NCBI RefSeq assembly: GCF_020164745.1
Contig: NZ_JAIUGV010000016.1
Location: 1-64,000, forward strand
Reading direction: 5' to 3'
DNA from: Mesorhizobium sp. ES1-4
GTDB taxonomy: Bacteria > Pseudomonadota > Alphaproteobacteria > Rhizobiales > Rhizobiaceae
Length of the DNA: 64,000 bases
Each line of letters begins with the position of its first letter. Positions within the stretch are counted from its first letter, which is position 1. A program made the position numbers and the translations under genes. The notes beneath the pieces were generated by a model that saw nothing but the letters and a program-made list of their open reading frames with translations, did not search any database and had not been told where the DNA came from. This document shows positions 25,666 through 33,745 of this stretch, piece by piece.

Positions 25666-26972
25666 ACGCAGGGGTCCGGCAAGAGGCGCATGGCGCTTCG
25701 CTGTGGCACGCCGTCAGCCGCAACCGTCGCGACCGGCCGGCGCTGCAAGGGGGCTTGGATGTCGACCTGGCCATCGTCGGCGGCGGCTTTGTCGGCCTTT
25801 CAACGGCACTGCACGCAGCTGGGAGAGGATTGTCGGTCGCCGTCCTCGAAGCCGAAATCATCGCCTGGGGCGCGACCGGCCGGAACGCCGGTTTCGTCGT
25901 GCCGAACTTCGCCAAGATGGACCCGGACAGCATCCTTGCACATCTCGGCCCCGAGCGCGGCGAACGTCTGATCGATTTTGCCGCTGGCAGCGCCGACCTC
26001 GTATTCGACCTGATCCGGCGGCACGGCATCGATTGCAACGCCGTGCAGAACGGATGGATCCAGCCGGCGCATTCGTCCGCCGCCTTCGAGAAGGTCAAAT
26101 CGCGAGCCGGGCAATGGGCGCGGCGCGGCCGGCCGGCTGTCATGCTGGATCGGCAGGAGGTCGAGGCTCTGACGGGCGCGCGCGGCTATGTCGGCGGCTG
26201 GATGGACCGTTCGGCCGGTGTACTCAATCCGGTAGCCTACGCGCGCGGTTTGGCCGACGCGGCGGAGAAGGCCGGCGCACGCATCTTCGAACAGACGCGC
26301 GTGACATCGATCGATCGCGCAGCCGATGGCTGGTCGCTGAAAACGCCCTCGGGTGCGGTGCGTGCGGCCAAGGTGCTGCTCGCCACCAACGCCTATGGCG
26401 GACCGCTCCACCCGACGCTGCGGCGAACTTATATCCCGCTGAAAATCTTCCAGATCGCGACCGCGCCGCTGCCGCGCGACATCCGCAGCCGCCTCCTGCC
26501 CGGCGGGCAAGGCGTCGGCGACACCAGACGCAATCTTTTCACCTTCCGCTTCGACGCCGACAACCGGCTGATCAGCGGCGGAATGCATATTTTCGAGCCC
26601 GGCGCTGATGCGCGGGTGCCGCAAGCGATCCGGCGGCGCCTTGCCCGGCATCTCGACCTGACCGACCTGCCGCCGCTTGCCTTTAGCTGGTCGGGGATAG
26701 CAGCCGTTGATCCAGATTTCCTGCCGCGCCTCATCCACCTCGGGGCAGGCTTGATCGCCGGCTTTGCCTGCAATGGGCGCGGCATCGCTATGACCACGGC
26801 GATGGGCAAGGTGCTGGCGGACTGGGCAAGCGGGGCGAATGCCCGAGACTTGCCGCTGCCCTTCGGTCCGCCGTCGCCGATCCCGATGCACAGTGTGGTC
26901 CGCTATGCGCCGAACATGCTGCTCCCCTGGAGCATGCTGCGCGACCGGCTCGACCATGCAAGCAAAGGTTAG
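25662..26972 (+). CDS. FAD-dependent oxidoreductase, DadA/glycine oxidase-like
   Basis: This 436-residue flavoenzyme has the dinucleotide-binding motif DLAIVGGGFVGLSTALHAAG near residue 35. ATGRNAGFV follows, as in D-amino acid dehydrogenase and gamma-glutamylputrescine oxidase-like proteins, with a C-terminal FAD-contacting FACNGRGIAMTTAMG. It is translationally coupled to the Liv transporter, so it probably oxidises an amine or amino acid brought in by it. That would fit with the aldo/keto reductase on the opposite arm. The exact substrate is not readable. Confidence 0.83.
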   Translation: MNAGVRQEAHGASLWHAVSRNRRDRPALQGGLDVDLAIVGGGFVGLSTALHAAGRGLSVAVLEAEIIAWGATGRNAGFVVPNFAKMDPDSILAHLGPERGERLIDFAAGSADLVFDLIRRHGIDCNAVQNGWIQPAHSSAAFEKVKSRAGQWARRGRPAVMLDRQEVEALTGARGYVGGWMDRSAGVLNPVAYARGLADAAEKAGARIFEQTRVTSIDRAADGWSLKTPSGAVRAAKVLLATNAYGGPLHPTLRRTYIPLKIFQIATAPLPRDIRSRLLPGGQGVGDTRRNLFTFRFDADNRLISGGMHIFEPGADARVPQAIRRRLARHLDLTDLPPLAFSWSGIAAVDPDFLPRLIHLGAGLIAGFACNGRGIAMTTAMGKVLADWASGANARDLPLPFGPPSPIPMHSVVRYAPNMLLPWSMLRDRLDHASKG

Positions 26973-27047
26973 TTCAGTAGCGGGCTGGGGAGAGTGCTGC
27001 CGCCGTTCGAAGCGCGGCAACTTCCGGCAGCGCTCTGCCCCACTGGC

Positions 27048-27374
27048 TCATTTGTTGCAGTTCTGCATGTTCGACGTTGTCGCGCCGGTGGCGGTGTTGT
27101 TGTCGATGTCGTTGCCTGCTGCATCCTTGCAGCGGTCAGTCATGCCGTTCGACGAATCTGTCGAATTTGTTGTGTTCGGGTCGGCGGGTGTTGCCGATCC
27201 GCCAGACCCAGAGTTAGTGCTGGTGCCAGAGCCGGTGCCATTGCTGCCATTGTTGCCACTGTTGGTGCCGGACGTTGAGCCTGAACCGTTGGAGCCGGTG
27301 CCGTTCGACTGTGCCGTGGCCGACGTGGCCAGAGCGATCACGAGCACTGTGGCGGCGAGAAGTCTGGTAATCAT
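27048..27374 (-). CDS. Small secreted Gly/Ser/Asn/Thr-rich protein
   Basis: The protein has 108 residues from the ATG at 27374, which follows AAAGGAG. The signal peptide covers about residues 1-21 (LLAATVLVIALATSATA). The mature chain is a disordered repeat rich in Gly, Ser, Asn and Thr. It ends with a more complex segment holding two Cys residues (DRCKD and MQNCNK), which could form a disulfide. A general-stress-type promoter lies directly upstream. No family is recognised; an envelope or extracellular stress protein is likely. Confidence 0.7.
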   Translation of the reverse strand: MITRLLAATVLVIALATSATAQSNGTGSNGSGSTSGTNSGNNGSNGTGSGTSTNSGSGGSATPADPNTTNSTDSSNGMTDRCKDAAGNDIDNNTATGATTSNMQNCNK

Positions 27375-27412
27375 GGAAGGTTCTCCTTTGGGTTGGTGTG
27401 CTGCCTCCACGT

Positions 27413-27437
27413 AACCAGCCGTTTTCCGATATGTTCC
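27413..27437 (-). promoter_or_regulatory. EcfG/RpoE2-type stress promoter
   Basis: GGAAC (27437-27433) followed by 17 bases and GTT, reading towards the secreted-protein gene whose ATG is at 27374. It matches the alphaproteobacterial general-stress sigma-factor consensus (GGAAC, 16-17 bases, then C/N-GTT). Confidence 0.6.
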
Positions 27438-27683
27438 CAGTAGAACCGTCTTCAGCGAAATCTCGCCGGACGGGCTTTTAGCCGGTAGACCGATGACTGG
27501 TACAGGTTCTTTCGTAACGCCATCTTTGACCAAATGATCGCTAGCGTCGGAACACGCCCCAGGCATCGCCGAAATGAAAACGCTCGGCACCAGGTCGGCT
27601 GCCAAGCGCTTTCCGTGTACATCTGAATTACTGTCGTTCGGCGTCACATAAGACCGTTGTGACGTCACCGTCAGTGTCCCCGG

Positions 27684-28523
27684 CTAGGGTTTTTCCTTCG
27701 AAGCAAGAGACACCCGTTCCCGTACGGATTGCTCCGTCGTGTCGGCCGCGGACTTGACCATTCCACCAATCTGGTCGGCCACCGTGCCTGCCTGTGTGTC
27801 CGGCCGTTCAGCTTCCTGCTTGATCGTCTCATAGACGTCCGCGGCAACCTGCTTGGCCTGATCGAGGCCTTGCTCGAGCGCGGTTTCCGAGGTGTTGCGA
27901 AGCTTCTCTCCGTAGGCCCCCAGTTGCACATCTTCCATTGCCGTATGGGGCAGCATGGCGCCTATCGCTGCGCCGATGGCGAGACCGACTGCCGCAACGG
28001 CGAGGGGCTGATCGTTCAACAGTTCCTGTGCCGAGCGGCTGGCTTTCGCAGCCATGTCACCGGCCGTCGATCCCGCGCTGGCGGCGTTGCTCGTCAATGC
28101 TTCGGCGGCGTCGGTTGCCCCGCCTGATATGGCTGCACCGACGCTGCTTGCTGTCGAGGAGAGCGATTCGGCGGTTCTGGAGAGCGTGCTGGCCATGCCG
28201 CCATCCTCCGCCTCGTCACGCCCATCGGGCGGAGTAGGCGCCGCGTAACCGGCCGGGACGCGGCTGCCGTTCGATGGACCGCTGCCCAGCATCAGCCAAG
28301 CCAGACCCGCGCCCACCATGGTCACGGGCAGGGGATTGTCCCTTACCTGCGTCCTCAGATTGTTGAGCATGACCGAACTCTCTCCTCCGGAGAAGATGCC
28401 GGTGAATTCGTCCAGCAATTGTCCCGGTGTCATTTTGCCTCGAATGGATTCGGCAGTTTCCACCACTCTGGCGCGCGCGGCCTCCGCCTCGCGTTCGAGT
28501 TCGGCTGCGGATTTCTCGGTCAT
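27684..28523 (-). CDS. DUF3618 membrane-associated stress protein
   Basis: This 279-residue protein begins with a DUF3618-type helix (LEREAEAARARVVETAESIRG). A short hydrophobic segment follows near residue 70, then long Ala/Ser-rich amphipathic helices. A second membrane segment (AVAAVGLAIGAAIGAML) with glycine-zipper spacing resembles YqjD/ElaB-like proteins. It is the last gene of a four-gene operon; its ATG overlaps the stop of the holin-like gene. It may bind membranes or ribosomes during stress, by analogy with YqjD; this is inference. Confidence 0.75.
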   Translation of the reverse strand: MTEKSAAELEREAEAARARVVETAESIRGKMTPGQLLDEFTGIFSGGESSVMLNNLRTQVRDNPLPVTMVGAGLAWLMLGSGPSNGSRVPAGYAAPTPPDGRDEAEDGGMASTLSRTAESLSSTASSVGAAISGGATDAAEALTSNAASAGSTAGDMAAKASRSAQELLNDQPLAVAAVGLAIGAAIGAMLPHTAMEDVQLGAYGEKLRNTSETALEQGLDQAKQVAADVYETIKQEAERPDTQAGTVADQIGGMVKSAADTTEQSVRERVSLASKEKP

Positions 28524-28912
28524 CTCACTTGTTCCTTGATCACAGCCGCGTCGCGCCTGAGCTGTTCCTGGGTTCGCTCGGGAGTAAGTTCGGAAGGCGC
28601 CATGCTTGCCATCCCGGTGCGCAGCAGAATGACGCCCAGAATTGCCACCACCACGCCTACCAACAGGGACGACCACCCGGCGCCCAGCCCTGCCCGCGCC
28701 AATGCTATCACGAGTGCCTGGAGCAGCACGAGCAGAGCCGCGAGCAGGCAGATGGCCCCGCCCAGCACCTCGGCGGCGCCAGCTCCCGTCTTGGTAAGTT
28801 TCTCAGAAAGCTCCGCGCGCAAAAGCCTCGCTTCGGTTTGCACCAGCGTGGTGGCGTTTTGGGCCAAGTCGGTCACCAGTGTGGCGAGGCTGGGATTGTC
28901 TTGCGTGTTCAT
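28520..28912 (-). CDS. Holin superfamily III/YqjE-like membrane protein
   Basis: This 130-residue protein has a helical N-terminus (LAQNATTLVQTEARLLRAEL) and a hairpin of two hydrophobic segments (about residues 45-70 and 78-98). The pattern is that of the phage-holin-III/YqjE family, which in proteobacteria accompanies YqjD-like and DUF3618 proteins rather than phage lysis genes. No phage genes surround it. Both gene junctions are four-base overlaps. Confidence 0.8.
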   Translation of the reverse strand: MNTQDNPSLATLVTDLAQNATTLVQTEARLLRAELSEKLTKTGAGAAEVLGGAICLLAALLVLLQALVIALARAGLGAGWSSLLVGVVVAILGVILLRTGMASMAPSELTPERTQEQLRRDAAVIKEQVR

Positions 28913-29520
28913 CTGTCTTGCTCCGCGTGCTGCGTGGCCGGATCATCAACGCCGCCGCCGAATCCTTTGGTTCCGTCGGGCGACCAATCGGCAGCTTCGC
29001 CGGTCTGTGAGTTGGCCTCACTGGAGGCACTCCGGGACGCCTCGGGGCTTTTCGGCGGGGAAGCCTTGATGAACCGACCCAGCGCCAATCCGGCCAATAC
29101 GGACCCAGCAAGCAGGACGCCGGGGTTTTGCCGGCCGAAGGACTGCACATCCTCAAGCACCTGGCTGAACGGCTTTTTTGCCAGCGAGGAGGAAAGCCGC
29201 TCCAGGCCGCCGGCGGCGTCCAACGCAAATTTGGATGCAGTCCTTTCATCATTGTTGGCCAGGTGATCGCTGGCCGCGCGCATGGCACCGCCCAACGCCG
29301 CCAAGCTCGATCCGATGTCGCGCTGCGTCTCCTCCGCCTTGTCTGAAATAACCTGCCTGGCTTCTGTCGCGTAACCGCCGGCCTTGCGGGTCAGTTCGTC
29401 ACTGGCGTCGTGAAGCAACTCGCTCGCACGCTCTTTTTCCCGACCGAGCCTGTCTGAAACATCGCTTGCCGCCTTGTCGAAATCGGCGGGTCTACGGTCC
29501 TGGCCGTCATTACTTTGCAT
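28909..29520 (-). CDS. YqjD-like nutrient-stress protein
   Basis: This 203-residue protein has charged N-terminal helices, a coiled-coil-like middle and one glycine-zipper membrane segment near residue 140 (NPGVLLAGSVLAGLALGRF). It resembles rhizobial nutrient-deprivation-induced proteins and E. coli YqjD/ElaB. The ATG at 29520 lies seven bases after the stop of the 24-residue peptide gene. The C-terminal tail is acidic and probably disordered. A stress-type promoter drives the operon. Confidence 0.75.
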   Translation of the reverse strand: MQSNDGQDRRPADFDKAASDVSDRLGREKERASELLHDASDELTRKAGGYATEARQVISDKAEETQRDIGSSLAALGGAMRAASDHLANNDERTASKFALDAAGGLERLSSSLAKKPFSQVLEDVQSFGRQNPGVLLAGSVLAGLALGRFIKASPPKSPEASRSASSEANSQTGEAADWSPDGTKGFGGGVDDPATQHAEQDR

Positions 29521-29527
29521 GGGTCAC

Positions 29528-29602
29528 CTAGTGAAAACCGAGGAAGGAGAGGATCGCGAGCACGACAACGACGAGGCCGATAAGATAAATGACACTGTTC
29601 AT
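29528..29602 (-). CDS. 24-residue hydrophobic membrane peptide
   Basis: The ATG at 29602 follows GGAGG at nine-base spacing, and the TAG is at 29530-29528. The product is almost one transmembrane helix: MNSVIYLIGL, then VVVVLAILSF, then LGFH. It is the first gene of the stress operon, starting about 24 bases after the promoter -10. I infer that it is real from its ribosome site, tight coupling to the next gene and promoter position. It is too small for most gene callers. Function unknown; it may modulate the downstream membrane proteins. Confidence 0.72.
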   Translation of the reverse strand: MNSVIYLIGLVVVVLAILSFLGFH

Positions 29603-29625
29603 GGGCACGTTCCTCCATGCAGCCC

Positions 29626-29650
29626 AACTTCGAGGAACCTGCGATGTTCC
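29626..29650 (-). promoter_or_regulatory. EcfG/RpoE2-type stress promoter of the four-gene operon
   Basis: GGAAC (29650-29646), 17 bases, then GTT, oriented towards the 24-residue peptide gene. The GGAAC is also part of an inverted repeat with GTTCC twelve bases on. The distance to the first ATG is about 24 bases. Confidence 0.65.
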
Positions 29651-30045
29651 GACGACGACGAGCTTTTTGCGATCCGAGAGCAATGCTGGGAGAATTGGTC
29701 CGGAGCGCCGCCAGCGTCATCTGGATGAACTGGCCCGGCGCGAAAGTCCGCTCTGTGCACGAATGCCTTCCAAGTCGATTCCACCGACCCACCGCCAAAG
29801 GGCGCTTCAGAGAAATCGCGTGACCAGTGTAGGTCCGGTACGGCCCAGCTTGCCTACCCGAATATCAGGACCGCAATGACCGCCATCCTATCGACCCGCT
29901 GGCCAGTCGTACGCAGCGCTGGGCAATTGAATTGACCGAGCAGAAAAGCATCAGCGGCACGGACGGCGACGCTGCTTTCGGCCCTTGTTGTCGGCGGAAC
30001 TGCAAGAGGAGACGGCGTTTCAGCACGCCGGCCGGCAGCAGGGGA
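29651..30045. other. Intergenic stretch without a recognisable gene
   Basis: The stretch lies between the stress operon promoter and the end of the GH43-like gene. Only short overlapping open frames occur, with no motifs or good ribosome sites. Confidence 0.5.
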
Positions 30046-30963
30046 TCATGCTACCTTGGAAAACAGGGCTATGTCACATCTGGCCAAGCCATAGCGCCAC
30101 CGATGATCGGTCGCGGCAACCCGGCTCTGGTAAAACAGGGAAAGCTGGCTGCCTTCGATCATCACCGTTGAATGACCATTCTCGCCTGGCTGGCCTGGTT
30201 CGAGCACCGGTCCTATCGACACGTAAGGTCCAGCAACCTCATCGGCGATGGCGAAAAACACGCGCTGACGGTTCCCGCGAAGGCCGTTTGGAAGAAAGCA
30301 AGTGGCGTTCAAAAGCACTCGGCCATCCGGCAGCTCGACCAACTGCGCACCTTCAATGCCCCACTCATAGTCGGGATCCTCTCTCGTGTTGTGATGAGGA
30401 ACCTCAGCATGGTCGAGGATCTTGCCGATCCGCTTCCATGGCCCGAACCACGAGTCGGACTGGCTGCGTGCGAGATAGATGTCGGGCTGTGGCACCCTGT
30501 TGAATTTCGGCATGGCCGAGTAAACGAGATAGCGTTTGCCACCAATGACGGCGGGGTGCGGATCGTAGATGCCATCTTCCTCCGTGTCGGGGATGGCAAG
30601 GATGGCCGGGCTGAGAACCACCCAGTGGAAGCCGTCGTTGGAAACTGCATGCTCGCAGCGGCCGCCGGATTTCATGAACTCGGTCTGGATGAACATATGG
30701 AACACGCCAATTTCGTGGATGACGCCCGGAGCCGCGACGCCCGTCCCGTTGATGGGAAGCTCGATCGCTTCATGCTCGGTCCAAGGCCCATAGAGGTCGG
30801 GGGCCGTCGCGTGCAGGATCCTCCACGTCTCGGTTGTCACCGTGCCGCTTGAGCCGAAGACATGCCAAAGCCTGCCATCGAAAACGGGACATGGGTCCTT
30901 CAGGTCATCCACGCTTTGCGGATGGAACAGCGGAAACACGTTGGTATCAAAGTCGATCTTCAT
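30046..30963 (-). CDS. GH43-like five-bladed beta-propeller glycoside hydrolase
   Basis: The protein has 305 residues from the ATG at 30963 (MKIDFDTNVFP). The usual three carboxylates of GH43-type furanosidases can be placed: Asp in LKDPCPVF near residue 20 (base), Asp in GIYDPHP near residue 135 (modulator) and Glu in WGIEGAQL near residue 205 (acid). There is no signal peptide, so it is cytoplasmic unless exported otherwise. It is divergent from the glycosyltransferase-Glf operon. Because GH43 enzymes act on arabino- and galactofuranosides, an association with Galf metabolism is plausible. A phosphorylase of the related GH130 type is a less likely alternative. Confidence 0.68.
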   Translation of the reverse strand: MKIDFDTNVFPLFHPQSVDDLKDPCPVFDGRLWHVFGSSGTVTTETWRILHATAPDLYGPWTEHEAIELPINGTGVAAPGVIHEIGVFHMFIQTEFMKSGGRCEHAVSNDGFHWVVLSPAILAIPDTEEDGIYDPHPAVIGGKRYLVYSAMPKFNRVPQPDIYLARSQSDSWFGPWKRIGKILDHAEVPHHNTREDPDYEWGIEGAQLVELPDGRVLLNATCFLPNGLRGNRQRVFFAIADEVAGPYVSIGPVLEPGQPGENGHSTVMIEGSQLSLFYQSRVAATDHRWRYGLARCDIALFSKVA

Positions 30964-31204
30964 CTTAGCCCCGGAATTCGCCCTTGCCTCCGGCCCACCC
31001 AAATGGCGCAGGCGAATCAAGTCGATGTCCTGCGCATTATAGCCAGCAAGTTCAACGCAAATACGGCAAAGGCGGTTCTCCACCAGCGACCCCGGCCTGC
31101 ACGGTTTTGATGGCCAGCCATGTGGGACAGGCAGTCTGCCCAGCGCAGCCACAGCTTGAATTCCTCCAGTCCAAAGCGGCGACCGAGCCTCTCCATTTCA
31201 CCTT

Positions 31205-31229
31205 GGAACAACTCACCCGGATGAAAGTT
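31205..31229 (+). promoter_or_regulatory. EcfG/RpoE2-type stress promoter upstream of the Galf operon
   Basis: GGAAC at 31205, 17 bases, then GTT ending at 31229. It lies about 92 bases upstream of the glycosyltransferase ATG and reads towards it. Confidence 0.6.
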
Positions 31230-31266
31230 AGGAGCTGGAACAGAAGTTTAGCTTTTCTTGGTCGAC

Positions 31267-31284
31267 GACTAACAAATGTTAGTC
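31267..31284. promoter_or_regulatory. Perfect inverted repeat, probable operator
   Basis: GACTAAC and GTTAGTC are perfect 7-bp arms around AAAT. The repeat lies between the stress-type promoter and the ATG at 31322, in the 5' untranslated region, where a repressor could block transcription. Confidence 0.45.
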
Positions 31285-31321
31285 ACAACATAAATGGCCG
31301 TCTATTAAAAGGAAAATCTCG

Positions 31322-32494
31322 ATGGAAGCAGCCTTTGGCAGGGTGACCGCCAGTAAAAAAGATGTCCGGCAAGATCTACTGGTTTGCTTCTCTCATTTAA
31401 GATGGAATTTTGTCCATCAACGCCCACAGCATATCCTCACTCTCGCGTCCACGAAGCAGGCAGTGATCTACTTTGAAGAACCTGTTTTCGAAGACGTGCC
31501 GCAGCCGCTGATGCGGACGAGCGAGGCCTCGCCAAACATTCTAATTGTGGCACCAGTGCTCCCGCTCGGCACGTCGGCTGCGAAAGCAGATGCCGTTCAG
31601 CGAAGATTTGTGCAGCAGACAATTTCTTCAAGGCCGCACAGGCGGCTGATCGCTTGGTATTACACGCCAATGGCTCTTCGCTTCACGGCGCACCTCGAGC
31701 CGGACATATGCGTCTATGATTGCATGGACGAACTCTCTGCGTTCAAGAATGCGCCACCCGAATTGCAGCAGATGGAAAAGGCACTTCTGCGCCGCGCCGA
31801 TCTCGTGTTCACAGGCGGCCTAAGCCTGTTCGAGAACAAGCGTCATTTGCATGACGCCATCTATCCCTTCCCGAGCAGCATCGATGTGAATCACTTTCAC
31901 AAGGCCAGGAAACCGGGCAAGGACCCAGCCGATCAGGCCGGAATTCCTCACCCCAGGGTCGGATATTTCGGCGTCATCGACGAGCGCCTGGATGTCGATC
32001 TCGTGGCCCAGGCGGCGGAGACCATGCCGGACGTGCATTTCGTCATGCTCGGCCCGGTAGTCAAGATCGACCCCGCCTACCTGCCGCTGGCCGAAAACCT
32101 TCACTGGCTAGGCGGGAAATCCTACCTCGACCTGCCCGACTACCTGCGCCATTGGGATGCCGGCTGGATGCCGTTCGCACTCAATGAAGCGACCCGGTTC
32201 ATCAGCCCGACCAAGACGCCGGAGTTCCTGGCGGCGGGCCTGCCGGTGATCTCGACGGCGATCGTCGACGTGGTGCGCAGCTACGGAGCTGCCGGACTGG
32301 TGGAAATCGCCGACAGCGGCGACCTGGAAGCCAAGCTCCGTTCGGCTCTTTCCCGACCGCGTCGGATGCTCCTGCAAGAAGTCGACGTCTACCTTGCGGA
32401 CAGTTCCTGGGAGCGAACATGGAATGCCATGGCGGCTCACATCGAGCGCGCCCATGAGCGCAAGAAGGTCGTCCCCCTTCGCAGGAGCGCATAG
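31322..32494 (+). CDS. GT-B glycosyltransferase paired with UDP-galactopyranose mutase
   Basis: The protein has 390 residues. It has the N-terminal SHLRWNFVHQRPQH motif common to rhizobial glycosyltransferases next to glf, and a GT-B fold. The C-terminal half carries SPTKTPEFLAAGLPVIST around residue 300, the nucleotide-sugar-binding helix of GT4-like enzymes. It overlaps nothing but ends two bases before the glf ATG, so the two genes are co-translated. It probably transfers a sugar, plausibly galactofuranose, onto a surface glycan. There are no membrane segments; it likely works at the inner face of the membrane. Confidence 0.82.
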   Translation: MEAAFGRVTASKKDVRQDLLVCFSHLRWNFVHQRPQHILTLASTKQAVIYFEEPVFEDVPQPLMRTSEASPNILIVAPVLPLGTSAAKADAVQRRFVQQTISSRPHRRLIAWYYTPMALRFTAHLEPDICVYDCMDELSAFKNAPPELQQMEKALLRRADLVFTGGLSLFENKRHLHDAIYPFPSSIDVNHFHKARKPGKDPADQAGIPHPRVGYFGVIDERLDVDLVAQAAETMPDVHFVMLGPVVKIDPAYLPLAENLHWLGGKSYLDLPDYLRHWDAGWMPFALNEATRFISPTKTPEFLAAGLPVISTAIVDVVRSYGAAGLVEIADSGDLEAKLRSALSRPRRMLLQEVDVYLADSSWERTWNAMAAHIERAHERKKVVPLRRSA

Positions 32495-32496
32495 CC

Positions 32497-33657
32497 ATGT
32501 TCGATTGGCTGGTCGTCGGGGCGGGTTTTGCCGGCAGCGTGCTTGCCGAAAGAATAGCCTCGCAGCGTTACGAGAGCGTCCTGCTGGTCGATCGCCGCGG
32601 TCATGTCGGTGGCAACGTCTACGATTGCTACAACGAAGCCGGCATCCTCATCCACCGCTACGGGCCGCACATTTTCCACACCAACAGCCAGGCGATCGTG
32701 GACTACCTGTCGCAGTTCACCGGGTGGCGGTCATACGAGCACAGGGTGTTGGCGGCGGTGGACGGGAAACTCGTCCCCATCCCAATCAATCTCGATACGA
32801 TCAACCGTCTTTACGGACTGGATCTGAACTCCGCGCAGTTGGAGGATTTCTTCGCCTCGCGGCGCGAGACGGTGGAGGACGTTCGCACGGCCGAGGACGT
32901 CGTTGTCAGCACCGTGGGACGCGAGCTCTATGAGAAGTTCTTCCGGGGCTACACAAGGAAGCAATGGGGCGTCGATCCCAGTCAATTGAGCAAATCAGTA
33001 ACCGCACGAGTGCCGACCAGGACCAACCACGACGACCGCTATTTCAGCGACAGCTTCCAGAAAATGCCGGCCGGCGGGTACACAAGGATGTTCGAACGTA
33101 TGCTCGATCACCCGAACATCAAGATCATGCTGCAGACCGATTTCCGCGAAATTCGCGAGAAGATTCCGTTCAGGCGCATGATCTATACCGGCCCAATCGA
33201 CGAGTATTTCGGGTGGCAGCTCGGGCATCTTCCTTATCGCTCGCTCCGTTTCGAGCACGTTACACTGGACAGCGAGCAGTTTCAGCCGGTCGCCGTCGTC
33301 AATTATCCGCAGACGCAAGATTACACTCGCATCACGGAATACAAACATCTCACCGGCCAGCAGAACTCGCGGACCAGCCTGACCTACGAATATCCTACTG
33401 ATATCGGGGACCCTTACTACCCGGTGCCGCGAGCCGAAAACGAAGCGCTCTACAAGCGCTATGAAGCACTCTCCGCAACCTGTCCGGACGTGTGGTTTGT
33501 CGGCCGCCTGGCAACATACCGCTATTACAACATGGATCAGGTGGTCGGACAGGCTCTGGCTACTTTCGCTCGCATCCAAAAAAGCGTCCCGGAATGGGCA
33601 AGCCCGAGAAAGACGTTGGCGGACTTGGCAGTAAATTCCCCTGCACACGGGGGCTAA
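32497..33657 (+). CDS. glf: UDP-galactopyranose mutase
   Basis: This 386-residue flavoenzyme converts UDP-galactopyranose to UDP-galactofuranose. It has the FAD-binding VVGAGFAGSVLAERIA at the N-terminus, followed by VDRRGHVGGN and YGPHIFHT, the conserved mutase sequence. Further hallmarks are YTRKQWG near residue 155 and the C-terminal GRLATYRYYNMDQVVGQAL. All key regions and the length match the family. Co-transcription with the glycosyltransferase suggests production of a Galf-containing cell-surface glycan, and the stress-type promoter suggests induction under stress. Confidence 0.95.
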   Translation: MFDWLVVGAGFAGSVLAERIASQRYESVLLVDRRGHVGGNVYDCYNEAGILIHRYGPHIFHTNSQAIVDYLSQFTGWRSYEHRVLAAVDGKLVPIPINLDTINRLYGLDLNSAQLEDFFASRRETVEDVRTAEDVVVSTVGRELYEKFFRGYTRKQWGVDPSQLSKSVTARVPTRTNHDDRYFSDSFQKMPAGGYTRMFERMLDHPNIKIMLQTDFREIREKIPFRRMIYTGPIDEYFGWQLGHLPYRSLRFEHVTLDSEQFQPVAVVNYPQTQDYTRITEYKHLTGQQNSRTSLTYEYPTDIGDPYYPVPRAENEALYKRYEALSATCPDVWFVGRLATYRYYNMDQVVGQALATFARIQKSVPEWASPRKTLADLAVNSPAHGG

Positions 33658-33745
33658 AGGTAGCTGGGAACCCGCAAAGAACTCATCCAACACCGCAAGG
33701 CGGGACCCAGGACAGGCGCCCGCCCGCCATGTTGCCGGCACACCT

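Noticed and set aside
28520..28912. Prophage holin
   Set aside because: No phage genes are nearby and the gene sits in a stress operon with YqjD- and DUF3618-like partners, where this family is not a lysis protein.
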